DNA of 64,000 nucleotides from Amyloporia xantha. Its lineage: Eukaryota; Basidiomycota; Agaricomycetes; Polyporales; Adustoporiaceae. This document shows, in pieces, positions 1-9,820 of the stretch (position 1 is its first letter; every line of letters starts with the position of its first letter). The translations under genes and the position numbers were made by a program. The stretch covers positions 372,001 through 436,000 of the forward strand of contig JAYKKR010000004.1 of the NCBI GenBank assembly GCA_036971615.1, in the 5' to 3' direction. The notes beneath the pieces were generated by a model. It searched no databases. It saw only the letters and a program-made list of their open reading frames with translations, and was not told the DNA's origin.

Positions 1-771
1 GCAGCGGGTGGGCGTGAGGCGGACGTCGAGCAGGCAGGGGCGTCGGCAGGGGAGTCGGAACGTACGCTGTCGGGCTGCGGTTGCAAACGGCCGGTCAGCA
101 ACCAAAGAATACGAAAGAAATATAGAAAACTTACTATATTACGCTGCTCTTGGGCAGCAGCGGGACGTCGTCGACGCCGTGGACGACGTCGAGGAGACGA
201 CCCACGGTGACGCGTCGCTGTTGGCGCGCAGTGCGGGAACAGCCGAAATGCCCGATTTGGGCATGTGGCTGAAGTCCTACTCGCGCTGAATAGTGAGTAC
301 GAACATCCTGAGCAAATATATTTCGTACCTAAGACATATAGAGTACTCAGAATATATATAAAAGTATACATGTGAGTTTTTTGATGTTCCTGCCCTTCCT
401 TGGAGAGCTATAAACAAAACATATCTATTTTGGCTTCAGAATGACCGAAAGATTGGCATATTTTGGTAGGACTAAGCCATGCAATAGTAGAATAAAGTAG
501 AATTTGGAATGTAGAGTATATAATAATGAACTATATCTAGGTTTTGTATGGATAGGTAACCGTTTATGCCGCGATGTTCGAAACGGCCGTGTAAGCAGGC
601 TAGTGAACGTTTCGAGTATCGAGTCGCGCCTGGCTGAGCGCGCCACCTGATTGGCTGCACCAGGCCTCGGCCGACTCGGGCCTCTTCCTCAATACACGCA
701 CTTCATCCAACATCCCTCATATTTGGTGAGTATATTTTAATACTATTCTACTGCTCTCATACAAATTCTTG

Positions 772-807
772 AGGTGATTGAGGCACTCAATAGTGCCTCA
801 GCCACCT
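772..807. repeat. 36-nt imperfect hairpin
   Basis: AGGTG-att-GAGGCACT, a CAAT loop, then AGTGCCTC-agc-CACCT. The inner 8-bp and outer 5-bp stems pair exactly, with a 3-nt internal bulge on each side. It could fold in RNA or as a cruciform; no terminator role is implied in a eukaryote. Confidence 0.6.
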
Positions 808-887
808 TAAGACGAATTTAAGACGAACGTAAGACGATTCAGACGCCTTCCATAACGGGCAGGCCGGTACTTCCCGGACTGGCCAAA

Positions 888-954
888 GGTGACGCGTCAC
901 CCTTTGTGTCTGCTCGACGACGACGACGACGACGGCAACAGCGTCGTCGTCGTC
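888..954. repeat. 14-bp perfect palindrome and inverted CGA/GTC microsatellite
   Basis: GGTGACGCGTCACC at 888-901 is a perfect palindrome. It is followed by a (CGA)n run at about 915-934 and a complementary (CGT)n run at about 942-954 separated by a few bases, so the two triplet tracts can pair into a hairpin. Confidence 0.7.
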
Positions 955-1114
955 CTGCTGCTGCCTGCGAGCAGCGTCCCAACGTAAGTTCATTCCGTTT
1001 CGTTTGGCAGCTTTTGAAGTACTAACATCTTGCTGTTTAGCATCAATGGCGTCCGTACGCCGTCGCTTGCCATCGCGCTGGCATTCTCCCTACCCCCCGA
1101 CGCTTGCCTCGCCT

Positions 1115-1482
1115 CGTACTGCCCGTGCTTGTCCCGCCCGCGCTCATCCCGCCCACGTTTGTACGGCCCCCACTCGTCCCGCCGACGCTGGTCCTGCCTG
1201 CGCTCGTGCTGCCGACGCTCGCCCTGCCCGTGCTCGTCCCGCGGCTGCTCGTACGGCCCATGCTCGTCCCGCCGACACTCATACAACCCATGTCTGTCCC
1301 GCCGGCGCTCATCCCACCCGCGCTCATCCTGCCGACACTCGCCCTGACCGTACTCGTCCCGCCGGTGCTCGTCCCACCCGCACTCGTCCTTCCCGTGCTC
1401 GCCCTGCCCGTACTCGTCCCACCGACGCTCGCCCTGCCCGTGCTCGTCCCACCCACGCTCGTACCTTCCTCGCTCGTCCCGG
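1115..1482. repeat. 15-bp minisatellite (unit like GCTCGTCCCGCCGAC)
   Basis: About 24 degenerate copies of a 15-bp GC-rich unit. Because 15 is divisible by 3, several frames on both strands stay open and show 5-residue repeats (plus strand like LVLPx; minus strand like RDEHG). Open frames in at least four registers mean the long ORFs here are not evidence of a protein. Confidence 0.8.
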
Positions 1483-1499
1483 CGCTGCCCTGCCCGTAC

Positions 1500-1880
1500 A
1501 CGCTCGCACCCGCCTGTATGCTCGCGCCCGCCTGTGTGCTCGCGCCTGCCCATACGCGCTGCCCCCGCCTGTACGCGCTGCCCCTGCCGTACACCCTCGC
1601 ACCCGCCCATATGCTCGCGCCCGCCCGTATGCGCTGCCCCCGCCCGTATGCGCTGCCCCCGCCTGTACGCGCTGCCCCCGCCTGTACGCGCTGCCCCCGC
1701 CTGTACGCGTTGCCCCTGCCGTACACCCTCGCGCCCGCCCGTACGCGCTGCCCCCGTCTGTACGCGCTGCCCCTGCCGTACACCCTCGTGCCCGCCGGTA
1801 TGCTTGCGCCCGCCGGTATGCGCTGCCCCCGTCTGTACGCGCTGCCCCCGCCTGTATGCGCTGCCCCTGCCGTACATGCT
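1500..1880. repeat. 19-bp minisatellite (unit like GTACGCGCTGCCCCCGCCT)
   Basis: Tandem copies with a measured 19-bp spacing (for example GTAT/GTAC starts at 1627, 1646 and 1665). Units alternate between CCCCCGCCTG and CCCTGCCGTACAC variants. 19 is not a multiple of 3, so each frame shows a 19-residue super-repeat every 57 nt; this argues against selection for a protein. It directly abuts the 15-bp array. Confidence 0.85.
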
Positions 1881-1930
1881 GTCCCGCCTGCGCACGCTGC
1901 GCCGCCCGTGCGCGCCACCCGTTCCTCCGC

Positions 1931-2274
1931 CCGCGCGTGTTCGCTGGATGTATTACCGTATATAGATCCCCCATATCGCTGTACCCGTAGCTACTGGATC
2001 CAAAGTAAAAATCTGATTTTATTAGCATTTTGGGACATTTTCCGGTGCCCAAATAAGCATGTGGCACCCAAAAGCATATATACAACATAAACAAAATGAT
2101 ACAGGGCCCTTGGACTACGTGCCTGCCAGATATGGTAATAGGCCGCGATGCCGAGGGGGCCCTACGGCGAAAGGGAGGAGGCCCCGGAGGGTCCGGAGAT
2201 AGCCCAGGACCTGATGCACCAGCAGCCAGGCAGAAGCGCTGCCTGGTGCATAAGCGTTCGTAGGCCTATCCGTC
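1931..2274. other. Spacer before the palindrome
   Basis: No gene seen. It carries one extra copy of the CCANATATGGTAATA word (about 2127-2141) that is otherwise repeated inside the palindrome arms, and an imperfect inverted repeat (TGCACCAG...TGCCTGGTGCA) at about 2215-2251. Confidence 0.5.
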
Positions 2275-2545
2275 AGTTGGTGCACCAGGTCACCTGTGGT
2301 ATCCAAATTTGTACAACAATTGCCCAGGTACCTGGGCTTAGCTCTGTGCACAACTTGGCCAGGGTTTTACAAGGCTTGTAATACAACTGGGCCTGCTGAT
2401 TGACAATCCACAAACCTGCCCAGCCTTTGTACAATGTTAACCTGGTTTGTAAATCCGCATTTTTGACAATTTCAGTTAAATACTGGGCAAGCTTGTAATA
2501 AATATAATCATATATTTCTGCTGTACATGTCATATATCATTATAT

Positions 2546-2830
2546 ATCATTAAAATCCGCTTATTTCTGCCAATCCATATATGGTAATATCTAATACAGG
2601 ATTATTATATATCATTAGAATCCGCTTGAATGGGCCATTCCAAATATGGTAATAGCCAGTATATACACCATTAGAATTCGTTTGAATGGGCCATTCCAAA
2701 TATGGTAATATTCAATATAGGATTGTTATATATCATTGGGATCCATTTGAATGGGGCAATACAAATATGCAATAAAATGTAGGGGTATTATATACCATTA
2801 GAAAGCACTTGAATGGGTCATTCCCAATAT
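2546..2830 (+). repeat. Five 56-65-bp subterminal repeats, left arm
   Basis: Units start near 2546, 2611, 2667, 2732 and 2794 and share a core like CATTAGAATCCGCTTGAATG followed by CCAAATATGGTAATA. Arrays of subterminal repeats inside inverted arms are a common feature of DNA transposons, where they bind transposase; that role is inference here. Confidence 0.75.
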
Positions 2831-3388
2831 GGTAATGGTCCATTTGGGGCTGGCACATCAATAATGATGATTTTGGGGTGGTTATATTTTCATATCGTCG
2901 CGTTTGAATCAGTATTTTGCATTTTCTGGCTTAATCAGGCAAGCTAGGGGTCTGGAAAAATTTATCTGGGATCCTTGGATGATGCTCTACGACTTTCATT
3001 TCTACCATATATGGCAATATTTCCTTTTTTGGAAAGTGTCGGTAGTGCTCATGGGGCTATATAGCAGGTGAATATCAGTGAGAATGTGTATCAGAAGTGG
3101 TATAATGTAGTGCAGCATGTGGTGTGAATGGCTAGTGAACAGTCGGAGATGGCTATGTAACACAGATGTTCACACATCTCATCGCTTTTGCTATTTGACA
3201 ATCAGCCAGTCGGTGCACACCATGCATTGCTAATGTTTGAGGTAGATAGTATACTGCACACAGTCAATCACTTGACTGATGAGTGCACTCAACAGTCACT
3301 CATATCCAGTATTTAGTCACTAGCAGTTGGCAGTCAGTCAGCCAGCCAGCCAGTCAATCAGTCAGTCATAAGTGCGCACTCAGTCACT

Positions 3389-3512
3389 GTGATCTCAGGT
3401 CAAAAGTCACTTATGTTATTGACCAAGTCATTGTCAATATGTGTGAACAAATGTGTCTTTGTGTACAGACTTATGTTTGAACATCATCAAGTTCATCTTC
3501 AGTTGCAGACAA
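3389..3512. other. Unique 124-bp centre of the palindrome
   Basis: Single-copy spacer between the two arms. I see no coding potential or internal symmetry. Its presence makes a simple snap-back sequencing artefact less likely than for a spacerless palindrome. Confidence 0.7.
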
Positions 3513-4071
3513 AGTGACTGAGTGCGCACTTATGACTGACTGATTGACTGGCTGGCTGGCTGACTGACTGCCAACTGCTAGTGACTAAATACTGGATATG
3601 AGTGACTGTTGAGTGCACTCATCAGTCAAGTGATTGACTGTGTGCAGTATACTATCTACCTCAAACATTAGCAATGCATGGTGTGCACCGACTGGCTGAT
3701 TGTCAAATAGCAAAAGCGATGAGATGTGTGAACATCTGTGTTACATAGCCATCTCCGACTGTTCACTAGCCATTCACACCACATGCTGCACTACATTATA
3801 CCACTTCTGATACACATTCTCACTGATATTCACCTGCTATATAGCCCCATGAGCACTACCGACACTTTCCAAAAAAGGAAATATTGCCATATATGGTAGA
3901 AATGAAAGTCGTAGAGCATCATCCAAGGATCCCAGATAAATTTTTCCAGACCCCTAGCTTGCCTGATTAAGCCAGAAAATGCAAAATACTGATTCAAACG
4001 CGACGATATGAAAATATAACCACCCCCAAAATCATCATTATTGATGTGCCAGCCCCAAATGGACCATTACC

Positions 4072-4356
4072 ATATTGGGAATGACCCATTCAAGTGCTTT
4101 CTAATGGTATATAATACCCCTACATTTTATTGCATATTTGTATTGCCCCATTCAAATGGATCCCAATGATATATAACAATCCTATATTGAATATTACCAT
4201 ATTTGGAATGGCCCATTCAAACGAATTCTAATGGTGTATATACTGGCTATTACCATATTTGGAATGGCCCATTCAAGCGGATTCTAATGATATATAATAA
4301 TCCTGTATTAGATATTACCATATATGGATTGGCAGAAATAAGCGGATTTTAATGAT
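4072..4356 (-). repeat. Five subterminal repeats, right arm (mirror copy)
   Basis: Exact reverse complement of the left-arm array apart from position offset (left x pairs with right 6902 minus x in this outer part). Confidence 0.75.
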
Positions 4357-4734
4357 ATATAATGATATATGACATGTACAGCAGAAATATATGATTATAT
4401 TTATTACAAGCTTGCCCAGTATTTAACTGAAATTGTCAAAAATGCGGATTTACAAACCAGGTTAACATTGTACAAAGGCTGGGCAGGTTTGTGGATTGTC
4501 AATCAGCAGGCCCAGTTGTATTACAAGCCTTGTAAAACCCTGGCCAAGTTGTGCACAGAGCTAAGCCCAGGTACCTGGGCAATTGTTGTACAACTTTGGA
4601 TACCACAGGTGACCAGGTATACATAAGTTGGTGTACTTTCAGCAAAGGTACGAGAGAAGTCCGATTGTTACAGGTGGTTACAAGTTTCGACTGAGCTTTT
4701 CAACAGGATATCTTGTGCTCGGTGAACGTGCAGC

Positions 4735-5565
4735 ATGACTGCGCAAGCTCCGGCTGTACAGGCCTTACTCAAGTACCTATTCGGCAAGAGAACACAGAGA
4801 CAAGAAAGACGCGTGCTGTTGTACGACATACAGCGACCAAGTGTTACGTTCTCAATACATTCTCCCTCCATAACCACCAGCTTATCGCTTCCGCTGTCCC
4901 GGATTCCCTCCAGATCAGAACACCGGTGGTCACTGCTGTGCAGCAGGTACGTGAGAATGCAGCCAAGCTCATTCGACAGAAAAAAACACAAAGTATCCCT
5001 GCTATTGAACGCAGCACGCTCCCAGGTGCCACCGCTCATGCAGGGAGTCACATTGTAGCATCCGATGTTCATGGTGATGAACCCGAGAGTGGCGGTGGTC
5101 CCACTATACCGTACGGTGGGAGTGCGTTCGATGAGCATGATAGGGGTGCTATGCGGCCCCGCAGCGGTGAAATCATAGAGCCTGTTTCGGCTTCTACTCA
5201 GGCCGTGTCGTTCTCAACACCTATCTTTGAACATGCGAAGAAAAAGGCAGCCCCTGGGAAACGCAAAGCTGCAACAAAAGAAAAGGCTGCAACAAAGAGA
5301 CGGAAAATGGGAATGGAAAGCATGCCGCAACAACCGGTTCGTTCCTACCAGTATCTGTATGCGTTCCTTTCTCATCTCTCACCTTTAGGTTGCATCGGGC
5401 TCTGGGATTCCCTCTAACGTGCACTCGCCCCAGCTCAGTGTATCAGACATGATGTCGGGTCCACAGAGCACGACCCCGAGTTCAACAACAGAATTCCAGA
5501 TCTTGAATTACTCCCATCCCATTCCGAGTGGTTTTTCACAATTTCAATTCAATGCTCAGACTTAG
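4735..5565 (+). CDS. Hypothetical protein with basic NLS-like tract
   Basis: Not recognised. Model: ATG at 4735; exon 1 to 4946 (begins MTAQAPAVQALLKYLF); 47-nt intron 4947-4993 with strong donor GTACGTGAG; exon 2 4994-5336; intron 5337-5388; last exon to TAG at 5563-5565. Phases agree at both junctions. The middle holds a lysine/arginine-rich tract (residues like KRKAATKEKAATKRRK) that looks like a nuclear localisation signal; the tail is Ser/Gln-rich and ends FSQFQFNAQT. No homeodomain, zinc finger or other DNA-binding motif is visible. The start lies about 115 bp from the edge of the big palindrome, so that element may sit in its promoter. An alternative is that this is the 5' part of the next gene. 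Confidence 0.5.
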
Positions 5566-5670
5566 GAATAGGATCTGTATTATGCTGTTAAATATATTAT
5601 TTCCTTGACTTGTGACTTCTTGTGAATCGGCGCGTGTTGAGCAGCCACCGCGGTCACAACAACTGCAAAC

Positions 5671-7350
5671 ATGGACTCATACGTATCTGAAGCATGCTGT
5701 CAGCGTCGACATTGTTGCTCTGACATTCAAGCAGCCGCTGGATAGAATAGTGTCCGAGATGCTCGCGAGGTTCAAGCTTCACAATGCAGCTCGACTGCAA
5801 CAAGCTGGACAACTACCCAGCACACGGGCACACTCGGACTCATCATCTGGTCTTTCAAGGTTGCCTTCTTGTGCCGATTCTGGTATTTCTACTCCTCGCA
5901 GTATTTCACCAGCTCTATCCACACAGCCGCGGGGCAGCATCCGTCGTGAAAGAGATGATGACGATGATTGCGCCGACAATGCTGCAGTGAATGCACGCGA
6001 ACACAAGCGCCTCAAGACGTATGGTGCCAAATTGTCCAGGGAACAGGGTGCACCGGATGACACGCTTGATAGCTTCATTGATGTGGGTAACATATGCATT
6101 TTCATTGCAGCGGCCTTCACTGATAGGTGTCCACCCAGCTTTCTAGTCCAATGTATATGCTTGTCGACCTCAAGGCACATCTCCTACGGCTCGAATCAGA
6201 CAAGTCTGAGAATGCGTGCGCTATGTTGCTAGATTCTAGACAGTTCCTTTCAAAACTTCGTGATCGGCTGCTTATGTGCCTATTGTCGCCCAATCTGACA
6301 GCTTATGTGACAGATTTCGTGACAAATGTCATGGTAGGTTCTTCGTTATCCTGCCTAAAGCTATATGTGATGTTCTTTTCAGACATTTGTTAAAAAGAAT
6401 CCAAATATCTTTGAAATTCCGCCCTTGCTGCTTCAAGATCATAATCATTTGAAGAAGCTCACTCTGATCATCTCGAACTATTTGACCGAGTTGCGGGGCG
6501 CAATCAAAACAAAGGTAGGGGTGATACCAACTCACAATCACGGGTATTGCTGATGATACTTGCTTTGTAGATTTACACGTCAATTGAAAGGCGCGAGAAT
6601 ATCAGCCACCTGGCGCGAAGATTGGCACCATCGACGATGGAAGTATCACTTGCGCACTGGGCGCGCTTTGCATTTCTTGTAACTATGGACACTCACCATT
6701 CCCATCGTTCATAACTAACTACTATGATTTACAGCGTTCTGCGAGCTCACAATTTGATGGTATGCCGAAAAAGACCTCTCAGCTCCAGAAGCAGGCTCCG
6801 ACTCCGAGCGAGCCGGCACCAGTGAGGCCAATTCCTGACACTGTTGCTGTCTCTGAGGGCGATCCAAGCTCGATCTCTGTCGACAACCATCATGATACCA
6901 GTCCTACATCTGTGGAGCAGTCGGAAGCCCGGCCAGTGGTGGGGGACGAGAATTTGGATCCGTCGCTTTTGGGACCGTCTACCGACAACGGGTGTATAGC
7001 TTCCACTCCCAATCTGTCTCCTCAGTCAGCACCTGCCACGACCGACGAGCCTGTATATGCATCCACGGCTTTTTGGACGTTCGTAGATGACCTGCTGACG
7101 GACATTCGCAGTGACTGTCGCGCTCAGGTGACAAGCCATAACCGCGACGTTATTGAAGATCATCTCAAAAGGTAAGCCAGAGCTAGTCAGCAAGTCTGTT
7201 TACTCGAAGCTAACCTACAGTTTATGTAGTTTCTTCACGGAGATCTTACAAAGTGACCTCAAAGAATTCCCTGGATTACATGCATCTGAAAAAGGTGAGA
7301 AGGTGACGGTGGATTGGCAGATCACAATCCGAGACCAGCTTATGTGGTGA
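5671..7350 (+). CDS. Hypothetical basidiomycete protein, seven exons
   Basis: Function unknown. Model: 12-nt first exon 5671-5682 (MDSY), then exons 5732-6082, 6139-6333, 6383-6514, 6571-6678, 6735-7171 and 7221-7350 (TGA). Introns are 47-57 nt with clean GT/AG ends, which is good evidence for a real gene. Landmarks: a Ser/Pro/Thr-rich part with an acidic DDDDD stretch in exon 2; a predicted helical core across exons 3-5 (KKNPNIFEIPPLLL, then HLARRLAPSTMEVSLAHWAR), a long low-complexity region in exon 6, and a C-terminal WQITIRDQLMW. The helical core looks like a conserved domain of an agaricomycete-specific family, but I cannot name it. It follows 4735-5565 on the same strand by 105 bp. Confidence 0.7.
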
Positions 7351-8230
7351 TCTTGTCGTTACCTACTAGCATGTTGGATCCTGTCCTCATGTCGATATCT
7401 CTCATTTGCGAGCCGCATGCTACTCAAAGTGTTGTTTACATTCCCTCGTGCATATTGCCGTAATACGCTTGTCTTTGGGCTCATTCATTGCATTATCCTA
7501 CGTGCTTCTAATAAAATCTATTTACTGCTATCACCGTGTCCGTGGTGCGTTTAAAACAATCAAAGCACAATGGCTGCAATATCAACCGATACGCATTACA
7601 CCGACCCGTCTGTCAGCTAAATTTCGGGCTGCTGCAGCCTGATAATGGTATGCTTCCTGACGGCTGATTATGGCCTAGACGAACAATCATCAGACTGGCC
7701 CCTCACCCAGCTGGTTTCTGGATTGCCACAGCCTGAGAATGGTGCGTCGATGGACGCCCGATTACAGCCCTCAGATAGAGGCATTGGATTGGCCCCTGGC
7801 TCCCCCGATTTTTGGGCCGCTGCAGCCCTGTGACAGAGACGCTGGTCAAGGGCTGTTTTTGCCTCTGAGTTCCAGCACTGATATTAGGTCGTATACGGGC
7901 TATCACGGGCCGTAGGCGTGACTGATTCTGCACCAAATAAAGGGGCACCACCAGTATTTTATTAAATTACTGAAAAAACATAGGACGAAAACGATGGGAA
8001 CAGGCCGATGCCTAGGCCGGTACAGGGCCTCTACTCCGCGGCATCATTTCAGTGCCATAACGTTCTGGCCGTGTAGTGGAAGACGAAGACAGAGACCAAT
8101 TGGGCGCTCTGAGCTTGAGGTGTCGGCGTAACAAGACCAAACACCCTCCGCCTCCGAACGCCACCGTGACCACCGAGCGCTGAGCCTCACCAGGCTTAGC
8201 CGGATTTTATTTCAGTGTCTCCGAATCGCC
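7351..8230. other. Intergenic, no gene seen
   Basis: Contains loosely repeated words (TGCAGCCTGATAATGG, CTGCAGCCCTGTGAC, CACAGCCTGAGAATGG) between about 7630 and 7835, suggesting a decayed local repeat. No open frame with an ATG and recognisable content. Confidence 0.4.
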
Positions 8231-9820
8231 ATGTCGGGTTTATTGCCGTCAATCGAGAACTTTGCGAAAGTGAGCTCGATATTATACTCGTTACTATGCG
8301 TGAAACTCAGGTCGGGGTCAAAGGGAACGTTTGCGACTGCTGCGGGACTGGGCACAGTTGGTCAGTGTCTACGGGCCTGTAAGTGATTCTTCACACAACT
8401 TATGGGCCTGGGATAGGCGTCGGCCTCCTGTTCTTCGGCCAAAACTACCTTATATACCCTTCTGCCTTCCCACCTGGCTCGCGAACTGGTACGTCGGTTG
8501 GACCTGTGTCACAGTCCACGCCTTATTTTATTTATCTACAGAGGTCCCGGTGCCAATTGATTATGGTCTGCCGTATCAAGACCCCGAGTTGCTGACCCCG
8601 GATCACGTAAAGCTACGCTGCTACCTACTCCTGCAAAGGAAGGACCTGTCGCATGTCGGCGCCCCCGCTGTGGCGACTGACGATGAGGAAACAGACGAAG
8701 AGGTATGCCGCTCGAATATAGTTATCCATTTCCGCAACGTGCACATCTGTTGCACGCTGCAAAAGCGAGGAGAGCTGGTCCTGACGGTGATCATCACATT
8801 TCATACTAGTTCGCCAATCGACGACCTACAGTGATCATGTTCCACGGGAATGGCGGCAACGTCGGACACCGTATTCCGCTCGCCAAAGTGTTCTATGTTA
8901 AGATGCGGTGCAACGTGTTTATGCTGTCCTACCGAGGGTACGTTGAATCGATCCGAACGCATTCCACCTCATGGCTTACACGTTTGGTGAAGATATGGCC
9001 TCTCAGAGGGCAGCCCCTCGGAAAAAGGTTCGCGAGCTGAATGCTACTCGTGTGCCTGAAACGTGCCATCTAACTTCACACTTCACACTATAGGCATTCA
9101 GATCGATGCACAATGCGCACTCGATTACGTCCTATCCCATCCGGCCATGATGAGGTCGCCTATCGTACGTACGACACACAGCTCTCAGTTTGTCTCGAAT
9201 GCATACCCATTCCTTGCAGGTCCTCTACGGCCAATCCATCGGGGGTGCAGTTTCCATCGATCTCGCAAGTCGCAATCCACATGCTGTGCGTATCCCATCC
9301 TCTGCTGCATCATGTTCACTGGCTTATCGCTGCCCTAGATCCACGCACTCATCCTCGAGAACACTTTCCTCTCCCTCCCACGGCTCGTGCCCAACGCATT
9401 CCCCGTCCTCGGGCCGTTCGCGTTTCTGTGCCACCAAAAATGGGATTCGGCATCCAAGGTCCCGCTCATCCCGCGCGAGACGCCCATCCTGATGCTGAGC
9501 GGAGTCAGGGATGAAGTCGTCCCCCGGGAGCACATGCAGGGACTCTGGGACATCGTGCAGAAGAGGACGAGCGGCGGGCGGAAGGGCAGCATTGTGGAAG
9601 AGAGGAGCGAGCAGGATGGCAAGACGGTGCACGATGTGGCTGGCGGAGGTGGATATTCGCGGTTCGTCGAGTTCGAACAGGGAACGCACAGTGAGTCTTG
9701 CCTGCTTCAAGATCGTCAGATACGATGTTGTTGATGATGTTTTTCATAGATGATACGTGTGTGCAGCAGGGTTACTGGACGACAATAGCCGAGTTCATTT
9801 CGGGACTAGGCGACAGATGA
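8231..9820 (+). CDS. BEM46: BEM46/ABHD13-like alpha/beta hydrolase
   Basis: Serine hydrolase of the BEM46/ABHD13 family, generally membrane-anchored by an N-terminal segment. Nine exons: 8231-8360, 8417-8488, 8542-8702, 8832-8937, 8993-9027, 9094-9164, 9220-9295, 9339-9690, 9750-9820. Visible: N-terminal hydrophobic region; oxyanion-loop motif FHGNGGNVGHR; nucleophile elbow YGQSIGGAV with the catalytic Ser; ENTFLSLP after strand 6; acid residue in SGVRDEVVP; catalytic His in EQGTHNDT. All members of the triad are present and every junction keeps frame, so it should be functional. The region between the Asp and His has a Gly/Ser/Lys-rich insertion. Fungal BEM46 proteins have been linked to cell polarity and hyphal development; substrate unknown. 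Confidence 0.94.

Larger units (their letters stand above)
1..990. other. Gene-free leading stretch with short palindromes
   Basis: No supportable gene. Short open frames on both strands lack ATG starts or any recognisable motif; one (about positions 8-289) ends in a stop and could at most be a last exon. The stretch is rich in CG/GTC words and holds several self-complementary sites listed separately. Confidence 0.5.
2284..4618. mobile_element. 2.3-kb near-perfect palindrome (foldback-type element candidate)
   Basis: Left arm 2288-3388 and right arm 3513-4614 are reverse complements over about 1,100 bp. Comparing line by line I find one single-base indel (extra C in the CACCCCC run near 4021-4027) and one substitution (AAATTTG against AAAGTTG near the outer ends). 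A further 3 bp match beyond one mismatch to 2284/4618. The 124-bp spacer 3389-3512 is not palindromic. No transposase is encoded; an 85-codon frame occurs in both arms but resembles nothing I know. Long-TIR foldback elements and non-autonomous DNA transposons look like this; an inverted assembly chimera is the main alternative. AGTTGGTG occurs just outside both ends. Confidence 0.85.

Noticed and set aside
990..2090. Long ORFs of about 290-330 codons on both strands
   Set aside because: They follow from repeat composition (15- and 19-bp units without stops), are open in several frames at once, and change register in the 19-bp array.
2273..4626. Identical 85/86-codon frames in the two palindrome arms as a transposase
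   Set aside because: They are simply mirror copies of the arms, short, with no catalytic motif.
4947..4993. Reading straight through this segment from a TTG start at 4713
   Set aside because: The stretch has a strong GTACGTGAG donor and in-phase acceptor; the ATG at 4735 gives a coherent exon 1 only if it is spliced.
8361..8416. Continuing BEM46 exon 1 past 8360
   Set aside because: The frame reaches a stop within about 30 nt; the intron restores the GxGLLFFGQ frame.
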